From assembly GCF_014137975.1 (NCBI RefSeq), contig NZ_JACGWZ010000002.1, forward strand, positions 1-64,000: DNA of 64,000 bases, in the 5' to 3' direction. Position numbers and translations under genes: made by a program. This DNA comes from Halosaccharopolyspora lacisalsi (lineage in GTDB: Bacteria > Actinomycetota > Actinomycetes > Mycobacteriales > Pseudonocardiaceae). Below, piece by piece: positions 11,071 through 19,918 of the stretch. The stretch's first letter is position 1. The number at the start of each line of letters is the position of its first letter. The notes below the pieces were generated by a model that ran no database searches, had not been told where the DNA came from, and was given only the letters and a program-made list of their open reading frames with translations.

Positions 11071-11076
11071 TAGAGT
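11071..11076 (+). promoter_or_regulatory. -10 element giving a likely leaderless nudix mRNA
   Basis: TAGAGT lies six bases before the GTG start at 11083, the spacing expected when transcription begins at the first base of the start codon. No Shine-Dalgarno run is present in the interval. Leaderless messages of this kind are common in actinobacteria. Confidence 0.4.
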
Positions 11077-11082
11077 GGCCGT

Positions 11083-11754
11083 GTGCAGACGAGTGACAAC
11101 AGCGCCGATGGTGGCGAAGCGGTGACACGGACCAACGGCGAGCACGAGTTCCGGGCGTTGTCCAGCACCGACCTGTACGTGGGGGGCATTCTGGCCCTGC
11201 GGGCCGACGAGGTCGCCATGCCGGGAGGCAGGCGGGCTCGTCGTGAGGTCGTGGAGCATTCGGGGGCGGTGGCCGTCGTCGCGCTCGACGAGCACGATCG
11301 GGTCGTGCTGATCCACCAGTACCGGTACCCGCTCGATCGCAGACTGTGGGAGCTTCCGGCCGGCCTGCTGGACGTCGCAGGTGAGGACCCGCTGCACACC
11401 GCGCAGCGGGAACTCGCCGAGGAGGTCGGTCTCGCGGCCAGCGACTGGTCGGTGCTGGTCGACATCGCCTCCTCCCCGGGTTTCACCGACCAGTCCGAAC
11501 GGATTTTCCTGGCACGGGGACTGTCCGAGGTGGACCGGCCGTCCGCCGTCGGTGACGAGGAGGCGGATCTCGTGATCCGCCGCGTACCGCTGGACGACGC
11601 GGTCCGCGACGTCTTCGCCGGTGAGATCGTCAACGCTCCGGCCGTCTCCGGCCTGCTGGCGGCTCAGGCCGTGCGGGCGGGACGAGCCACCGCCCGTTCC
11701 GCCCAGGCGCTGTGGCGTGATCGGCCGACCCGGTTCACCGCGCGGGAGCGGTGA
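11083..11754 (+). CDS. NUDIX hydrolase (ADP-ribose pyrophosphatase-like)
   Basis: This 223-aa nudix protein sits in the place of Rv1700, an ADP-ribose pyrophosphatase. The box is readable as ELPAGLLDVAGE followed by AQRELAEEVGL, with the REL.EE.G metal-binding core intact; the spacing between the first glycine and glutamate is one residue longer than the textbook box, as expected for the ADPRase branch. Residues before it form the usual ADPRase N-terminal strand domain (VAVVALDEHDRVVLIHQYRYP). It probably hydrolyses ADP-ribose to AMP and ribose-5-phosphate, limiting toxic NAD turnover products. Substrate is by synteny, not proven. Confidence 0.9.
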   Translation: MQTSDNSADGGEAVTRTNGEHEFRALSSTDLYVGGILALRADEVAMPGGRRARREVVEHSGAVAVVALDEHDRVVLIHQYRYPLDRRLWELPAGLLDVAGEDPLHTAQRELAEEVGLAASDWSVLVDIASSPGFTDQSERIFLARGLSEVDRPSAVGDEEADLVIRRVPLDDAVRDVFAGEIVNAPAVSGLLAAQAVRAGRATARSAQALWRDRPTRFTARER

Positions 11755-11766
11755 CGGGACGGGGGA

Positions 11767-12306
11767 TCAGTCCCTCAGCCGTCGGCCGGACGCGTCGGTG
11801 GTCGGGTTGGACAGGATGACGATCCCGTCGACCACGCACCACACGAAGGCGGCGAGCGTCCCGAGTCCGCAGGGCAGGATTCCCACCCAGAAGAGCAGCA
11901 GCTGTCCCACGGCGATGCCGGTGTGTCCGGTGTAGAAACGTCCCACCCCGAAGGGCAGGAAAATCTGCAACAGTCCCGCGGCGAGCTTCGACTTGTCCGA
12001 GGTCTGGTACTGCGGAGGAAACCCGGGCTGGGGGACGGGGTGAGCGGAGCCGGGAGGAGCGGGAGCGGGCGGCGGCATGGGCGGGACGAAGGCGACCGGT
12101 GGTGCGAGTGGATGCGGACCGGGAAGATCCTCGAACAACGAGCCGAGCTCGTTGGCGGTTCGAGCGCTCACGGCCTTGGAGACGCGCTCGTCGTACTCGT
12201 GGATGTCGATGCGGCCTCGGGAGGAGTGCTCCTGTAGCGCGCGCATCGCCCGTTCCCGTTCGGCGTCGCCGATGCGCTGCTCGCCGGATTGTCCGGGGGT
12301 GGTCAC
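11767..12306 (-). CDS. DUF1707 + TM2 domain membrane protein
   Basis: This 179-aa protein is read opposite to its neighbours. The GTG at 12306 starts it just before the DUF1707 (SHOCT-like) domain [18 protein letters not shown], which runs to about residue 60. A Pro-rich linker (about 63-95) follows. Then comes a TM2 domain with [21 protein letters not shown] and a second helix [23 protein letters not shown]. The tail after the second helix is short and polar. TM2 proteins are small membrane proteins of unclear function and DUF1707 is a common actinobacterial module, so I assign no activity. It is divergent from xerD and shares a 118-bp promoter region with it. Confidence 0.85.
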   Translation of the reverse strand: MTTPGQSGEQRIGDAERERAMRALQEHSSRGRIDIHEYDERVSKAVSARTANELGSLFEDLPGPHPLAPPVAFVPPMPPPAPAPPGSAHPVPQPGFPPQYQTSDKSKLAAGLLQIFLPFGVGRFYTGHTGIAVGQLLLFWVGILPCGLGTLAAFVWCVVDGIVILSNPTTDASGRRLRD

Positions 12307-12424
12307 GGACGCTACGGTAGTCGACTTCGCGGTGTCACGGGCCGGTTCGCCCGTCGCGTCACTCTTACGGCCGACTGTTCGTATCCTGCTGTCGGTGAGG
12401 ACCTTTCGCGAAGGAGCTGCGGCG

Positions 12425-13366
12425 GTGCGAGGCTTTGAACATCTGCCGGACGGGTTGCGAGCAGTGATCACCGATTACCTGCACCACCTGGCGGTGGAAC
12501 GCGGAACGGCCCGCAGCACCCTGGATTCCTACGCCCGGGACCTGCGGCGCTACGCCGACCACCTGCTCGCCGACGGTGTCCGCGCACTCGGCGACGTCGG
12601 TGCCGAACAGGTCACCGATTTCCTGGTGCGACTCCGTCGGGGTGATGCGGACCGGACTCCGCTGGCGCCGTCGTCGGCGGCCCGCGCCCTGGTGGCGGCA
12701 CGTGGTCTGCACCGCTTCGCCCAGGCCGAGGGAGTGGTGGCCACGGACGTGGCGCGTGAGGTGTCTCCTCCCTCCCCACCACAGCGGCTTCCGAAGGCGT
12801 TGCCGGTCGACGACGTGCTGCGACTGCTCGACAGCGCTGGTGGCGACGATCAGCGCGGGCTCCGGGACCGCGCCCTGCTGGAGTTGCTGTACTCCTCGGG
12901 CGCCCGCATCTCCGAGGTGGTGGGATTGGACCTCGACGATGTCGACGCCACGGAACGAACGGTGCTGCTCGACGGAAAAGGCGGACGACAGCGGCTGGTC
13001 CCGGTAGGACGTCCCGCTTTGCGAGCTCTGGACGCGTACTTGGTGCGCGCGCGTCCGACGCTGGTGGATCGCGGCGGGGGGAGTGCTGCCGTGTTCCTGA
13101 ATTCGCGCGGCACCCGACTGTCGCGGCAGAGTGCCTGGAACGCGCTGAAAACCGCTGCACGACGTGCGGACATCACCGAAGAGGTCTCCCCGCACGTACT
13201 GCGTCACTCTTTCGCCACCCACTTGCTGGAAGGCGGTGCCGACGTCCGAGTGGTGCAGGAATTGCTGGGGCACGCCTCGGTGACGACGACGCAGGTGTAT
13301 ACCTTGGTTACGGTGAACGCGTTGCGCGAGGTGTATGCGACGGCGCATCCGCGCGCGCACGATTGA
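12425..13366 (+). CDS. xerD: Tyrosine recombinase XerD
   Basis: This 313-aa XerD-type recombinase resolves chromosome dimers at dif with XerC. The GTG at 12425 is chosen because AAGGAG (12411-12416) precedes it by eight bases; a longer open frame upstream lacks such a signal. The N-terminal SAM-like DNA-binding domain ([11 protein letters not shown]-like, residues 10-95) is followed by the catalytic domain. The catalytic set is visible: R in [12 protein letters not shown] in GKGGRQR, H and R in [13 protein letters not shown] in [13 protein letters not shown], and the nucleophile Y in QVYT. The order before parA/scpAB is the conserved segregation block. Confidence 0.93.
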   Translation: MRGFEHLPDGLRAVITDYLHHLAVERGTARSTLDSYARDLRRYADHLLADGVRALGDVGAEQVTDFLVRLRRGDADRTPLAPSSAARALVAARGLHRFAQAEGVVATDVAREVSPPSPPQRLPKALPVDDVLRLLDSAGGDDQRGLRDRALLELLYSSGARISEVVGLDLDDVDATERTVLLDGKGGRQRLVPVGRPALRALDAYLVRARPTLVDRGGGSAAVFLNSRGTRLSRQSAWNALKTAARRADITEEVSPHVLRHSFATHLLEGGADVRVVQELLGHASVTTTQVYTLVTVNALREVYATAHPRAHD

Positions 13367-13553
13367 GCGGCGTGTTCGGCGGAAAGTCCGGACTGTGCGG
13401 GCCGCGGGAGGAGCATGTGGTGGGGAGAACCACTGCCAACACATTGAGGACGTCACGGCGAGCCGCGTTGCCGCTGGTCGTGAAAGCCGCTTAGGCTGCG
13501 CTCGTAGAGCCACAGGCCCGATTGACACCGGCAGACGAAGGAGTCGGATCGCC

Positions 13554-14501
13554 ATGTCGACACCGCAGCCCTCCGCCGACGGGCGGTCCCGGGGCGCGGT
13601 CGACCTGAGCATCGCCCCCGAAAAGACCGACGCCCCCGGTGGGGAGGTTGGCAATTCCCGCGGCCTCGGCGAGACCGCGGGGCCCACCGGTAGGCCGCGG
13701 CGCCACATTCCCGAACCGCCGATGCTGGACAAGCACGGACCAGCGGTGGTGCTGGCCATGTGCAACCAGAAGGGCGGTGTCGGCAAGACCACCTCGACGA
13801 TCAATCTCGGGGCCGCGCTGGCCGAGTACGGACGACGGGTACTGCTGGTCGACTTCGATCCCCAGGGCGCTCTTTCGGTGGGCTTGGGAGTCCAGCCCCA
13901 CCAGCTGGAGCAGACGGTCTACAACGTCATCATGGAGCGTTCCGTCGGCCTCTCCGACGTGGTACGTGGCACCAGCGTGGCGGGGATGGACCTGTTACCC
14001 AGCAACATCGACCTCTCCGCGGCCGAGGTGCAGCTCGTGTCCGAGGTCGGTCGGGAGCAGACGCTGGGACGTGTGCTGCACCCGGCGACGAAGGAGTACG
14101 ACTACATCCTCGTGGACTGCCAGCCGTCCCTGGGGCTGCTCACGGTCAACGCGCTGGCCGCGGCCGACGCGGTCATGATCCCGCTGGAGTGCGAGTTCTT
14201 CAGCCTCCGCGGGGTCGCGCTGCTGATGGACACCATCGAGAAGGTGCAGGACCGGCTCAATCCCCGGCTGGAGATCAGCGGCATCCTGGCCACGATGTTC
14301 GATCCGCGTACGTTGCACTCGCGGGAGGTGATGTCCCGGGTCGTCGAGGCCTTCGGCGACATCGTGTTCGACAGCGTCATCAATCGCACGGTGCGCTTCC
14401 CGGAGACGACCGTGGCGGGGGAGCCCATCACGCGCTGGGCGCCGCAGTCGTCCGGCTCCGAGTCCTACCGCTCGCTGGCCCGCGAAGTGATATCGAGGTG
14501 A
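13554..14501 (+). CDS. ParA family ATPase (Soj-like, chromosome segregation)
   Basis: This 315-aa ParA-type ATPase has a deviant Walker A CNQKGGVGKTTSTINLG near residues 65-81, preceded by a 55-residue Pro/Gly-rich extension. Further ParA signatures are LLVDFDPQGALSVGLG, the switch region VDCQPSLGLLTVNAL, and LRGVALLMDTIEKV. The ATG at 13554 has GAAGGAG (13537-13543) upstream. No parB is next to it. In actinobacteria this ParA homologue (M. tuberculosis Rv1708 position) accompanies scpA/scpB rather than the origin parAB, so it probably serves SMC/Scp-linked segregation. The exact partner is unknown. Confidence 0.9.
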   Translation: MSTPQPSADGRSRGAVDLSIAPEKTDAPGGEVGNSRGLGETAGPTGRPRRHIPEPPMLDKHGPAVVLAMCNQKGGVGKTTSTINLGAALAEYGRRVLLVDFDPQGALSVGLGVQPHQLEQTVYNVIMERSVGLSDVVRGTSVAGMDLLPSNIDLSAAEVQLVSEVGREQTLGRVLHPATKEYDYILVDCQPSLGLLTVNALAAADAVMIPLECEFFSLRGVALLMDTIEKVQDRLNPRLEISGILATMFDPRTLHSREVMSRVVEAFGDIVFDSVINRTVRFPETTVAGEPITRWAPQSSGSESYRSLAREVISR

Positions 14502-14585
14502 TGGTCCCGTAGCGCGGTCGGCGAGGTCTGGCATCCTGGAGTGGGGCCGAGGTGCCGCGTCGAAATCCGGGTGGGGGCGTGCGAA

Positions 14586-15449
14586 ATGGTTGTGGCATCC
14601 GCGCCGGATGAGCCAGCAGCCGAGCAGGAGCTGTCGTCGTCCGGCCGTTTCACCGTGCGGCTGGAGAATTTCGAGGGCCCCTTCGACCTGCTGTTGCAGC
14701 TGATCTCACAACACCGGCTCGACGTGACCGAGGTGGCGCTGCACCGGGTGACCGACGAGTTCATCGCCTACACCAAGGAACTGGGTGAGCGCTCGGACCT
14801 GGATGAGATCACCGAGTTCCTCGTGGTGGCCTCGACCCTGCTCGACCTCAAGGCAGCACGACTCGTGCCCTCCGCGGAGGTGGAGGACGAGGAGGACCTC
14901 GCCCTGCTGGAGGCACGCGACCTGCTGTTCGCCCGGCTGCTGCAGTATCGCGCCTACAAGCAGGTGGCGGCGGTGTTCGCCGAGTGGGAGGCCGGCGCAC
15001 TGCGTCGCTATCCTCGTTCGGTGTCGGTGGAGGACCGCTTCGCCGGGCTGCTGCCCGAAGTCGTGCTGGGAGTGGACCGGGACGGGCTCGCCGAAGTGGC
15101 CGCGGCCGTGTTCCGGCCCAAGCCGCCACCGGAGGTCTCGCTCGAGCACCTGCATCAGCATCGGATCTCGGTTCGTGAGCACGTGGCCGTGCTGCGCGTG
15201 CTGCTCGCCGAACGCGGGACGGCGGCCTTCACCGATCTGACCACCGACTGCGATCACGGTATCGAGGTCGTCGCGCGGTTCCTGGCGCTGCTGGAGTTGT
15301 ATCGGGACACCGTGGTCCTGTTCGAGCAGGAGGACCCGTTGGGGGCGTTGACGGTGCACTGGGTCGGCGGCAGTGCGCAGCAGGCTCGCGAGCAGGCCGA
15401 GGTCGAGGCGGCAGGGGCCGGCGGTGACGAGGAAGAGGAGTACGGGTGA
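14586..15449 (+). CDS. scpA: Segregation and condensation protein ScpA
   Basis: This 287-aa kleisin subunit bridges the heads of the SMC dimer. The N-terminal landmark FTVRLENFEGPFDLLLQLI and the following ITEFLVVASTLLDLKAARLVP are typical of ScpA. The C-terminal winged-helix domain that binds the SMC head is around VARFLALLELYRDTVVLFEQ. The ATG at 14586 is the likely start; an in-frame upstream alternative at 14541 adds 15 residues with no family support. The C-terminal tail is acidic and ends EEEEYG. The stop overlaps scpB by four bases, so the two subunits are translationally coupled. Confidence 0.93.
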   Translation: MVVASAPDEPAAEQELSSSGRFTVRLENFEGPFDLLLQLISQHRLDVTEVALHRVTDEFIAYTKELGERSDLDEITEFLVVASTLLDLKAARLVPSAEVEDEEDLALLEARDLLFARLLQYRAYKQVAAVFAEWEAGALRRYPRSVSVEDRFAGLLPEVVLGVDRDGLAEVAAAVFRPKPPPEVSLEHLHQHRISVREHVAVLRVLLAERGTAAFTDLTTDCDHGIEVVARFLALLELYRDTVVLFEQEDPLGALTVHWVGGSAQQAREQAEVEAAGAGGDEEEEYG

Positions 15450-16102
15450 GCGAGAGCGGTGCTGTCGACGCGGTGGGGGAGCGGAGCACTCCGGAACCGG
15501 GTGAGTCGGAGGAGTCCGAACGTCCGGACCCGGCGCAGGACGCACGGACACCCCCGGATCTCGACACGGACGCGGCGCTGGACTCCGCGTTGGAGGCGCT
15601 GCTGCTCGTGGTCGACGTGCCCGCCGCGGAGGAGCTGCTGGCAGATGTGCTGAAGCAGCCCGTCGAGCGGGTCGGTACCGCGCTGCGGCGTTTGGCCGAG
15701 CAGTACACGCGAGAGGAACGGGGCGTCGACCTGCGCAAGGTCGGTGACGGGTGGAGGTTCTACACCCGCGACACCTACGCCCCCTACGTGGAACGTTACT
15801 TGTTGGACGGCCGACGGGCGAAACTGACGCGGGCGGCGCTGGAAACCCTGGCGGTGATCGCCTACCGCCAACCGGTGACGCGTTCGCGGGTGGCGGCGGT
15901 ACGCGGTGTCAACGTCGACGGGGTCATCCGTACCCTATTGGTACGTGGCCTTCTCGAAGAGGCCGGAACCGACCCGGAAACCGGCGGTCTCCTGTACTGC
16001 ACGACCGAACTGTTCCTCGAACGGCTCGGCCTGTCCTCACTCAAGGAATTGCCGCCGCTCGCCCCGTTGTTGCCCGAAGTGGATGCGATCGATGATGTCT
16101 GA
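15446..16102 (+). CDS. scpB: Segregation and condensation protein ScpB
   Basis: This 218-aa ScpB dimerises on ScpA to complete the SMC-ScpAB condensin. An acidic 45-residue N-terminal extension precedes two winged-helix domains: ALEALLLVVDVPAAEELLADVL, then LTRAALETLAVIAYRQPVTRSRVAAVRGVNVDGVIRTLL, which is the strongest family signature. The start GTG at 15446 lies in the scpA stop. Its own stop overlaps the rluB start region by a few bases, making a tight scpA-scpB-rluB unit as in most Gram-positive genomes. Confidence 0.93.
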   Translation: MSESGAVDAVGERSTPEPGESEESERPDPAQDARTPPDLDTDAALDSALEALLLVVDVPAAEELLADVLKQPVERVGTALRRLAEQYTREERGVDLRKVGDGWRFYTRDTYAPYVERYLLDGRRAKLTRAALETLAVIAYRQPVTRSRVAAVRGVNVDGVIRTLLVRGLLEEAGTDPETGGLLYCTTELFLERLGLSSLKELPPLAPLLPEVDAIDDV

Positions 16103-16877
16103 ACACCCTGACCGGACCGGGAAGCCCGGTACGGGTTCCGCCGGTACCGCCGAGGGCGGAGTACGCCTGCAGAAGCTGCTGTCCCAAGCCGGTGTCGCCT
16201 CCCGGCGGGCCTCGGAGCAGATGATCACCGAAGGTCGGGTCGAGGTCAACGGCCGGCCGGTCCTCGAGATGGGAGTGCGCGTCGACCCGGCCGTGGACAA
16301 GGTCCACGTGGACGGGACCCGTGTGGTGGTCAACCGCGAGGCGACGTATCTGCTGCTGAACAAGCCGACGGGGATCCTGTGCGCGATGTCCGACGACCAG
16401 GACAGGCCCTGCATCGGTGACTACCTCGGTGAGCGGCAGGGGCGCCTGTTCCACGTCGGCAGGTTGGACGTCAACACCGAGGGCCTGCTACTGCTGACCA
16501 ATGACGGTGAGCTGGCGAATCGGCTCATGCACCCCTCTTATCAGGTGGCCAAGACGTATTTGGCGGAGGTTCCCGGGCCGGTGCCCAAGGACCTGGGGCG
16601 GACCCTGAAAAACGGCATCGAGCTCGACGACGGGCTGGCCGCCATCGACGGTTTCCGGCTCGTCGACGTCGAGCAGGGACGCGCCCTCGTCGAGGTGGTC
16701 CTGCACGAGGGACGCAAGCACATCGTGCGCCGGCTGTTGAAGGCCGCCGGGCACCCGGTTCAGCGCTTGGTGCGGACCGCGGTGGGCACCGTGCGGCTGT
16801 CCAACGAGCGCCCCGGCGCGATTCGTCGGCTCGACGGCAACGAGGTCGGCAGCCTCTACAAGGCCGTGGGCATGTGA
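16095..16877 (+). CDS. rluB: 23S rRNA pseudouridine synthase RluB-type
   Basis: This 260-aa RsuA/RluB-family enzyme isomerises a uridine in 23S rRNA helix 89. The N-terminal S4 domain reads VRLQKLLSQAGVASRRASEQ. The catalytic aspartate is in GRLDVNTEGLLLLTNDGELANRL. The C-terminal signature EGRKHIVRRLLKAAGHPVQRLVR is complete. Two tandem ATGs at 16092 and 16095 lie inside scpB's end, and either may be used. It is the last gene of the scp unit before a decayed antiporter gene on the other strand. Confidence 0.92.
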   Translation: MSEHPDRTGKPGTGSAGTAEGGVRLQKLLSQAGVASRRASEQMITEGRVEVNGRPVLEMGVRVDPAVDKVHVDGTRVVVNREATYLLLNKPTGILCAMSDDQDRPCIGDYLGERQGRLFHVGRLDVNTEGLLLLTNDGELANRLMHPSYQVAKTYLAEVPGPVPKDLGRTLKNGIELDDGLAAIDGFRLVDVEQGRALVEVVLHEGRKHIVRRLLKAAGHPVQRLVRTAVGTVRLSNERPGAIRRLDGNEVGSLYKAVGM

Positions 16878-16879
16878 GT

Positions 16880-17700
16880 TCGGCCGGAGGCGGCTCCGGC
16901 GCTGGACGAACCGCCGTGTCACCGGTCCGATGACGGCCATGAGCAGCCCGTGGGCCGTGGGGAGAGCGGCGAGCTCACCGGTGATGGCACCGGATCCCAC
17001 GGCCGGCCAGGCCCGCGATGACGATGGAGACCTCGGGCGACCGGGGCCGGCCCCGGCTCGGGCGCACCCCAACCGGTCGCCCCCTGCATCCGGGCGGTGA
17101 ACCATCCCGTGGCGACCTTCGTGACGGTGGTGGTCACGGCCAGCATCAGGGCGAGCGCCCGGAGGAGGAACACCTCGGGGTCGGGACTGCGCACCAGGGT
17201 CGAGACGTGCTTGCCGAAGCGCAGGGCGATGACGAGCACCAGCGTGATCACGATCGGGGAGATCCCCACGGCGGTCAGACCGCCGAGAAAGCTGACTCCC
17301 GCCAGCAGCGCGGTCAGGATCGGTGGGTACACCGCCATCGCGAGGCCCTCGAAGACCGGGATCGACAGCACCACCGGGGTTTCCCGGTTACCGAGTCGCC
17401 CAGGACCTTGGCCACGATCCCCGAGGACGAGATGTAGGTGATCCCGGCCACGGCCAGGGCGCCGAGCGGTCCCCACCCGAGCAACAGCGCCACGAGCGCT
17501 CCGGGAGCGGCGTTGAGGACGAGATCGAGCAGACCGGCCAGCCACGAGCGCCGTAGGCCGGTGACCAGCTCGCTCGCGGAGCACTCCAGCCCCGGCAGGA
17601 GCAGCAGGAGCACGACCTCCGTCTCCGATGCGATCTCGATGAAGGGCTCGGTGCCCTCCAGCGGAACCAGCTCTCTCCCACGCCTGCGAAGTTGTTCCGG
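16880..17700 (-). pseudogene. Decayed CPA2-type cation:proton antiporter
   Basis: On the minus strand, pieces of a KhtU-like monovalent cation:proton antiporter appear in order but in different frames. From about 17690 down come LEGTEPFIEIASETEV, then LLLPGLECSASELVTGL and GITYISSSGIVAKVLGD. A shift at about 17390 leads to GNRETPVVLSIPVFEGLAMAVY and a long membrane stretch. Residues joining PEVFLLRALAL to AVTTTVTKVATGW are about 60-70 aa too few, which suggests an internal deletion. A further shift near 17030 leads to GELAALPTAHGLLMAVIGPV. The N-terminal membrane helices are also missing. The gene is not functional as it stands. Boundaries are approximate. Confidence 0.8.
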
Positions 17701-17823
17701 TGCCGCGCCGCACCCTGCCGGTCGTGTCGTCGCGGACCGGCGGCGAACTCACTCGTGCCCGGGGTGAGGCCCGGTGCATGACACATCCGGCCGCTCCCCG
17801 CTTCTGCCGGCGGTGTCGCGCGC

Positions 17824-18306
17824 TCAGCCCTTCTCGAGGATCTCGTTGGCCGCGCGCAGCCCGTCGACGGTACCGACGACGACCACGAGGTCCCCGCCGG
17901 CGAACACGAAGTCCGGACGCGGTGAGGGGTGAGCGGTCCCCTCGCGAGCGACCGCCACCACGGACACGGAAGTGCGGGTACGCAGCTCCGTTTCCCCCAG
18001 TTGCCGACCGGCGTAGGGCGATCCGGAAGCGATCGGTAGCTGCCAGGTGGTGATTCCGCTGACTTCCCGCTGTTGCTCGCTGAGCTGGGAGACCAGCTGC
18101 GGAGCGCCCAGCAGATTGGCCAGCGTGCTGGTCTCGGCCGTGGTCAGCTCGACCGAGGCCACGACCTTGTCCGGGTCCTCCTGCTCGGAGGCGATCAGTT
18201 CGAGCCGACCGTCGCGGTAAGTGATCGCCCCGACTCGGTTGCCCACGTGGGTGGTGAAGTCCTGCTGCGTACCGAGTCCCGGCAGCGGGGTCACTGTGAC
18301 GTCCAC
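17824..18306 (-). CDS. TrkA-C domain regulatory subunit of a cation:proton antiporter
   Basis: This 160-aa KhtT-like protein lies immediately upstream of the antiporter pseudogene in the same orientation, the usual regulator-then-transporter order. The C-terminal half is a TrkA-C (RCK_C) domain ending FVFAGGDLVVVVGTVDGLRAANEIL; the N-terminal half (MDVTVTPLPGLGTQQDF, GNRVGAITYRDGRLEL) is the AMBT-like domain. In the family it binds nucleotide or senses pH and gates the membrane subunit. Its partner here is broken, so it is an orphan unless it regulates another antiporter elsewhere. The reading frame itself is intact. Confidence 0.87.
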   Translation of the reverse strand: MDVTVTPLPGLGTQQDFTTHVGNRVGAITYRDGRLELIASEQEDPDKVVASVELTTAETSTLANLLGAPQLVSQLSEQQREVSGITTWQLPIASGSPYAGRQLGETELRTRTSVSVVAVAREGTAHPSPRPDFVFAGGDLVVVVGTVDGLRAANEILEKG

Positions 18307-18467
18307 GTGTCGAACTCTAATTCGCTGAACCTGAACATGGTCAAGCGCATTCGCGGCGTGTCCGTGTGCGAAACCGGGACGCGATTGTCCGCCGAACGGC
18401 GGAGGCAGGCAGAATGAATGGTTGGTCCGGTGTTGTCGCCGGTTGTCGGTGCGTTAAGGAGGAGGGT

Positions 18468-19193
18468 GTGGCCCACCCCGAGCTTCGCGGTGTCGTGGCG
18501 CTCGACGGCCCCTCGGGGACCGGTAAGTCCACGGTCGCCCGGCGGCTGGCGTCCCGATACGGTGCCGCCTACTTGGACACGGGGGCGATGTACCGGGCGG
18601 TCACGCTCGCGGTGTTGCGAGCGGGGGTCGTGCTCTCGGACGCCGAGGCCGTGGCGCGCGGCGCGCGGTCGGCCGAGTTGACCATGGGGACCGACCCGGA
18701 GCACCCGTGCGTGCTGCTCGCCGGTGAGTACGTCGACGACGAGATTCGCGGGGCTGCCGTGACCGAGGCGGTGTCGGCCGTCTCGGCGATTCCGCAGGTC
18801 CGGCGAGCGCTCGTCGCCGAGCAGGTCCGGCTGATCGAGGCAGCGATGAGCGAGCCGGGCGGTATAGTCGTGGAGGGACGCGACATCGGCACCGTCGTCG
18901 CGCCCGATGCGGGCCTGAAGGTTTACCTCACGGCCTCGTCCCAGGTACGCGCGCAACGGCGAAGCGCGCAGGACACCGCAGCGGGCCGCGAGAGCGATGT
19001 CGACGACACCCGTGCCGACGTGCAACGCCGCGACAAGCTGGATTCCGGCAGGCAGACCTCGCCGTTGCGCATGGCCGAGGACGCCGTCGAACTGGACTCC
19101 ACCGGCCTGGACGTGGCAGGAGTCCTGGAACATCTGCACAAGCTCGTCGAGAGTCGAGGACTGCTCGTGTACGCGGAACGGACGGCCCGGTGA
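18468..19193 (+). CDS. cmk: Cytidylate kinase
   Basis: CMP kinase (241 aa) phosphorylates CMP/dCMP. The P-loop ALDGPSGTGKSTVARRL follows the start closely (residues 10-26), and YLDTGAMYRAVTLAVLRAG and VEGRDIGTVVAPDA are family signatures. The GTG at 18468 is chosen because AAGGAGG (18456-18462) precedes it by five bases; an upstream in-frame ATG at 18414 is not supported. The LID arginines lie around QRRDKLDSGRQTSPL. It overlaps the acyltransferase gene by four bases. Confidence 0.94.
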   Translation: MAHPELRGVVALDGPSGTGKSTVARRLASRYGAAYLDTGAMYRAVTLAVLRAGVVLSDAEAVARGARSAELTMGTDPEHPCVLLAGEYVDDEIRGAAVTEAVSAVSAIPQVRRALVAEQVRLIEAAMSEPGGIVVEGRDIGTVVAPDAGLKVYLTASSQVRAQRRSAQDTAAGRESDVDDTRADVQRRDKLDSGRQTSPLRMAEDAVELDSTGLDVAGVLEHLHKLVESRGLLVYAERTAR

Positions 19194-19918
19194 GCGCCGA
19201 GGAGCACGCGGCGGCCACGAGTAACGGAACCTCGACGCGAGAAGGTACCCTGCCTGAAGGGGCATCGCCCGCATGGCACCGGGTGGGCCGGTGGATCGGA
19301 ACCACGTTCGTCCGCCTGCCGTACCGGGTGCGCATGCACCATCGTGAAAGGCTCCCGAGATCGGGCCCGGTCGTGCTGGTGGCCAACCACAGCTCGATGA
19401 TCGACGGCCCACTGTTGTTCGGCATGCTGCCGCGTCGAGCGGTGTTCCTGGTCAAGTACGAGATGTTCCGGGGACCACTGGGATGGTTTCTGCGCAAGAT
19501 AGGCCAACTGCCGGTCCGTCGCGGAGAACCCGACCGGACCCCGCTGCTGGCGGCGGTGCGGGTGCTGCGTGCCGGTGGCCTCGTCGGGGTGTTTCCCGAA
19601 GGGACCCGGGGCGATGGCGCGGTGAGCAACGCGCAGCACGGAGCCGCCTGGCTGGCTCGCTCCTCCGGGGCACGACTGGTGCCGGTCGCCTGCCGCGGTA
19701 CGCGGCGTCCCGACGGCCGAGGGCGCAGGTTGTTGCCGAAGGTGGACGTGCTGTTCGGCGAGCCGGTGACGCTGCCCGTGGCCAAGGGACGAACCGGGTT
19801 GGCCGCGGCGACCGAGCAGGTGCGTGGCGAGCTGGTCGAGGTGCTCGACGAGCTGGACCGCCTGACCGAGCGCAAGCGCGACGACCATGATGAAGACGTG
19901 AGAGGGAACCAAGCGTGA
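19190..19918 (+). CDS. PlsC-family lysophospholipid acyltransferase
   Basis: This 242-aa 1-acylglycerol-3-phosphate O-acyltransferase-like enzyme would transfer an acyl chain in phospholipid synthesis at the inner membrane face. The catalytic HX4D box is [10 protein letters not shown] (near residues 64-73) and the phosphate-binding block is [14 protein letters not shown]. The N-terminal 30 residues are polar and poorly conserved. Its position between cmk and der recurs in many actinomycetes, and four-base overlaps on both sides show one transcription unit. The acyl acceptor cannot be settled from sequence. Confidence 0.9.
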   Translation: MSAEEHAAATSNGTSTREGTLPEGASPAWHRVGRWIGTTFVRLPYRVRMHHRERLPRSGPVVLVANHSSMIDGPLLFGMLPRRAVFLVKYEMFRGPLGWFLRKIGQLPVRRGEPDRTPLLAAVRVLRAGGLVGVFPEGTRGDGAVSNAQHGAAWLARSSGARLVPVACRGTRRPDGRGRRLLPKVDVLFGEPVTLPVAKGRTGLAAATEQVRGELVEVLDELDRLTERKRDDHDEDVRGNQA

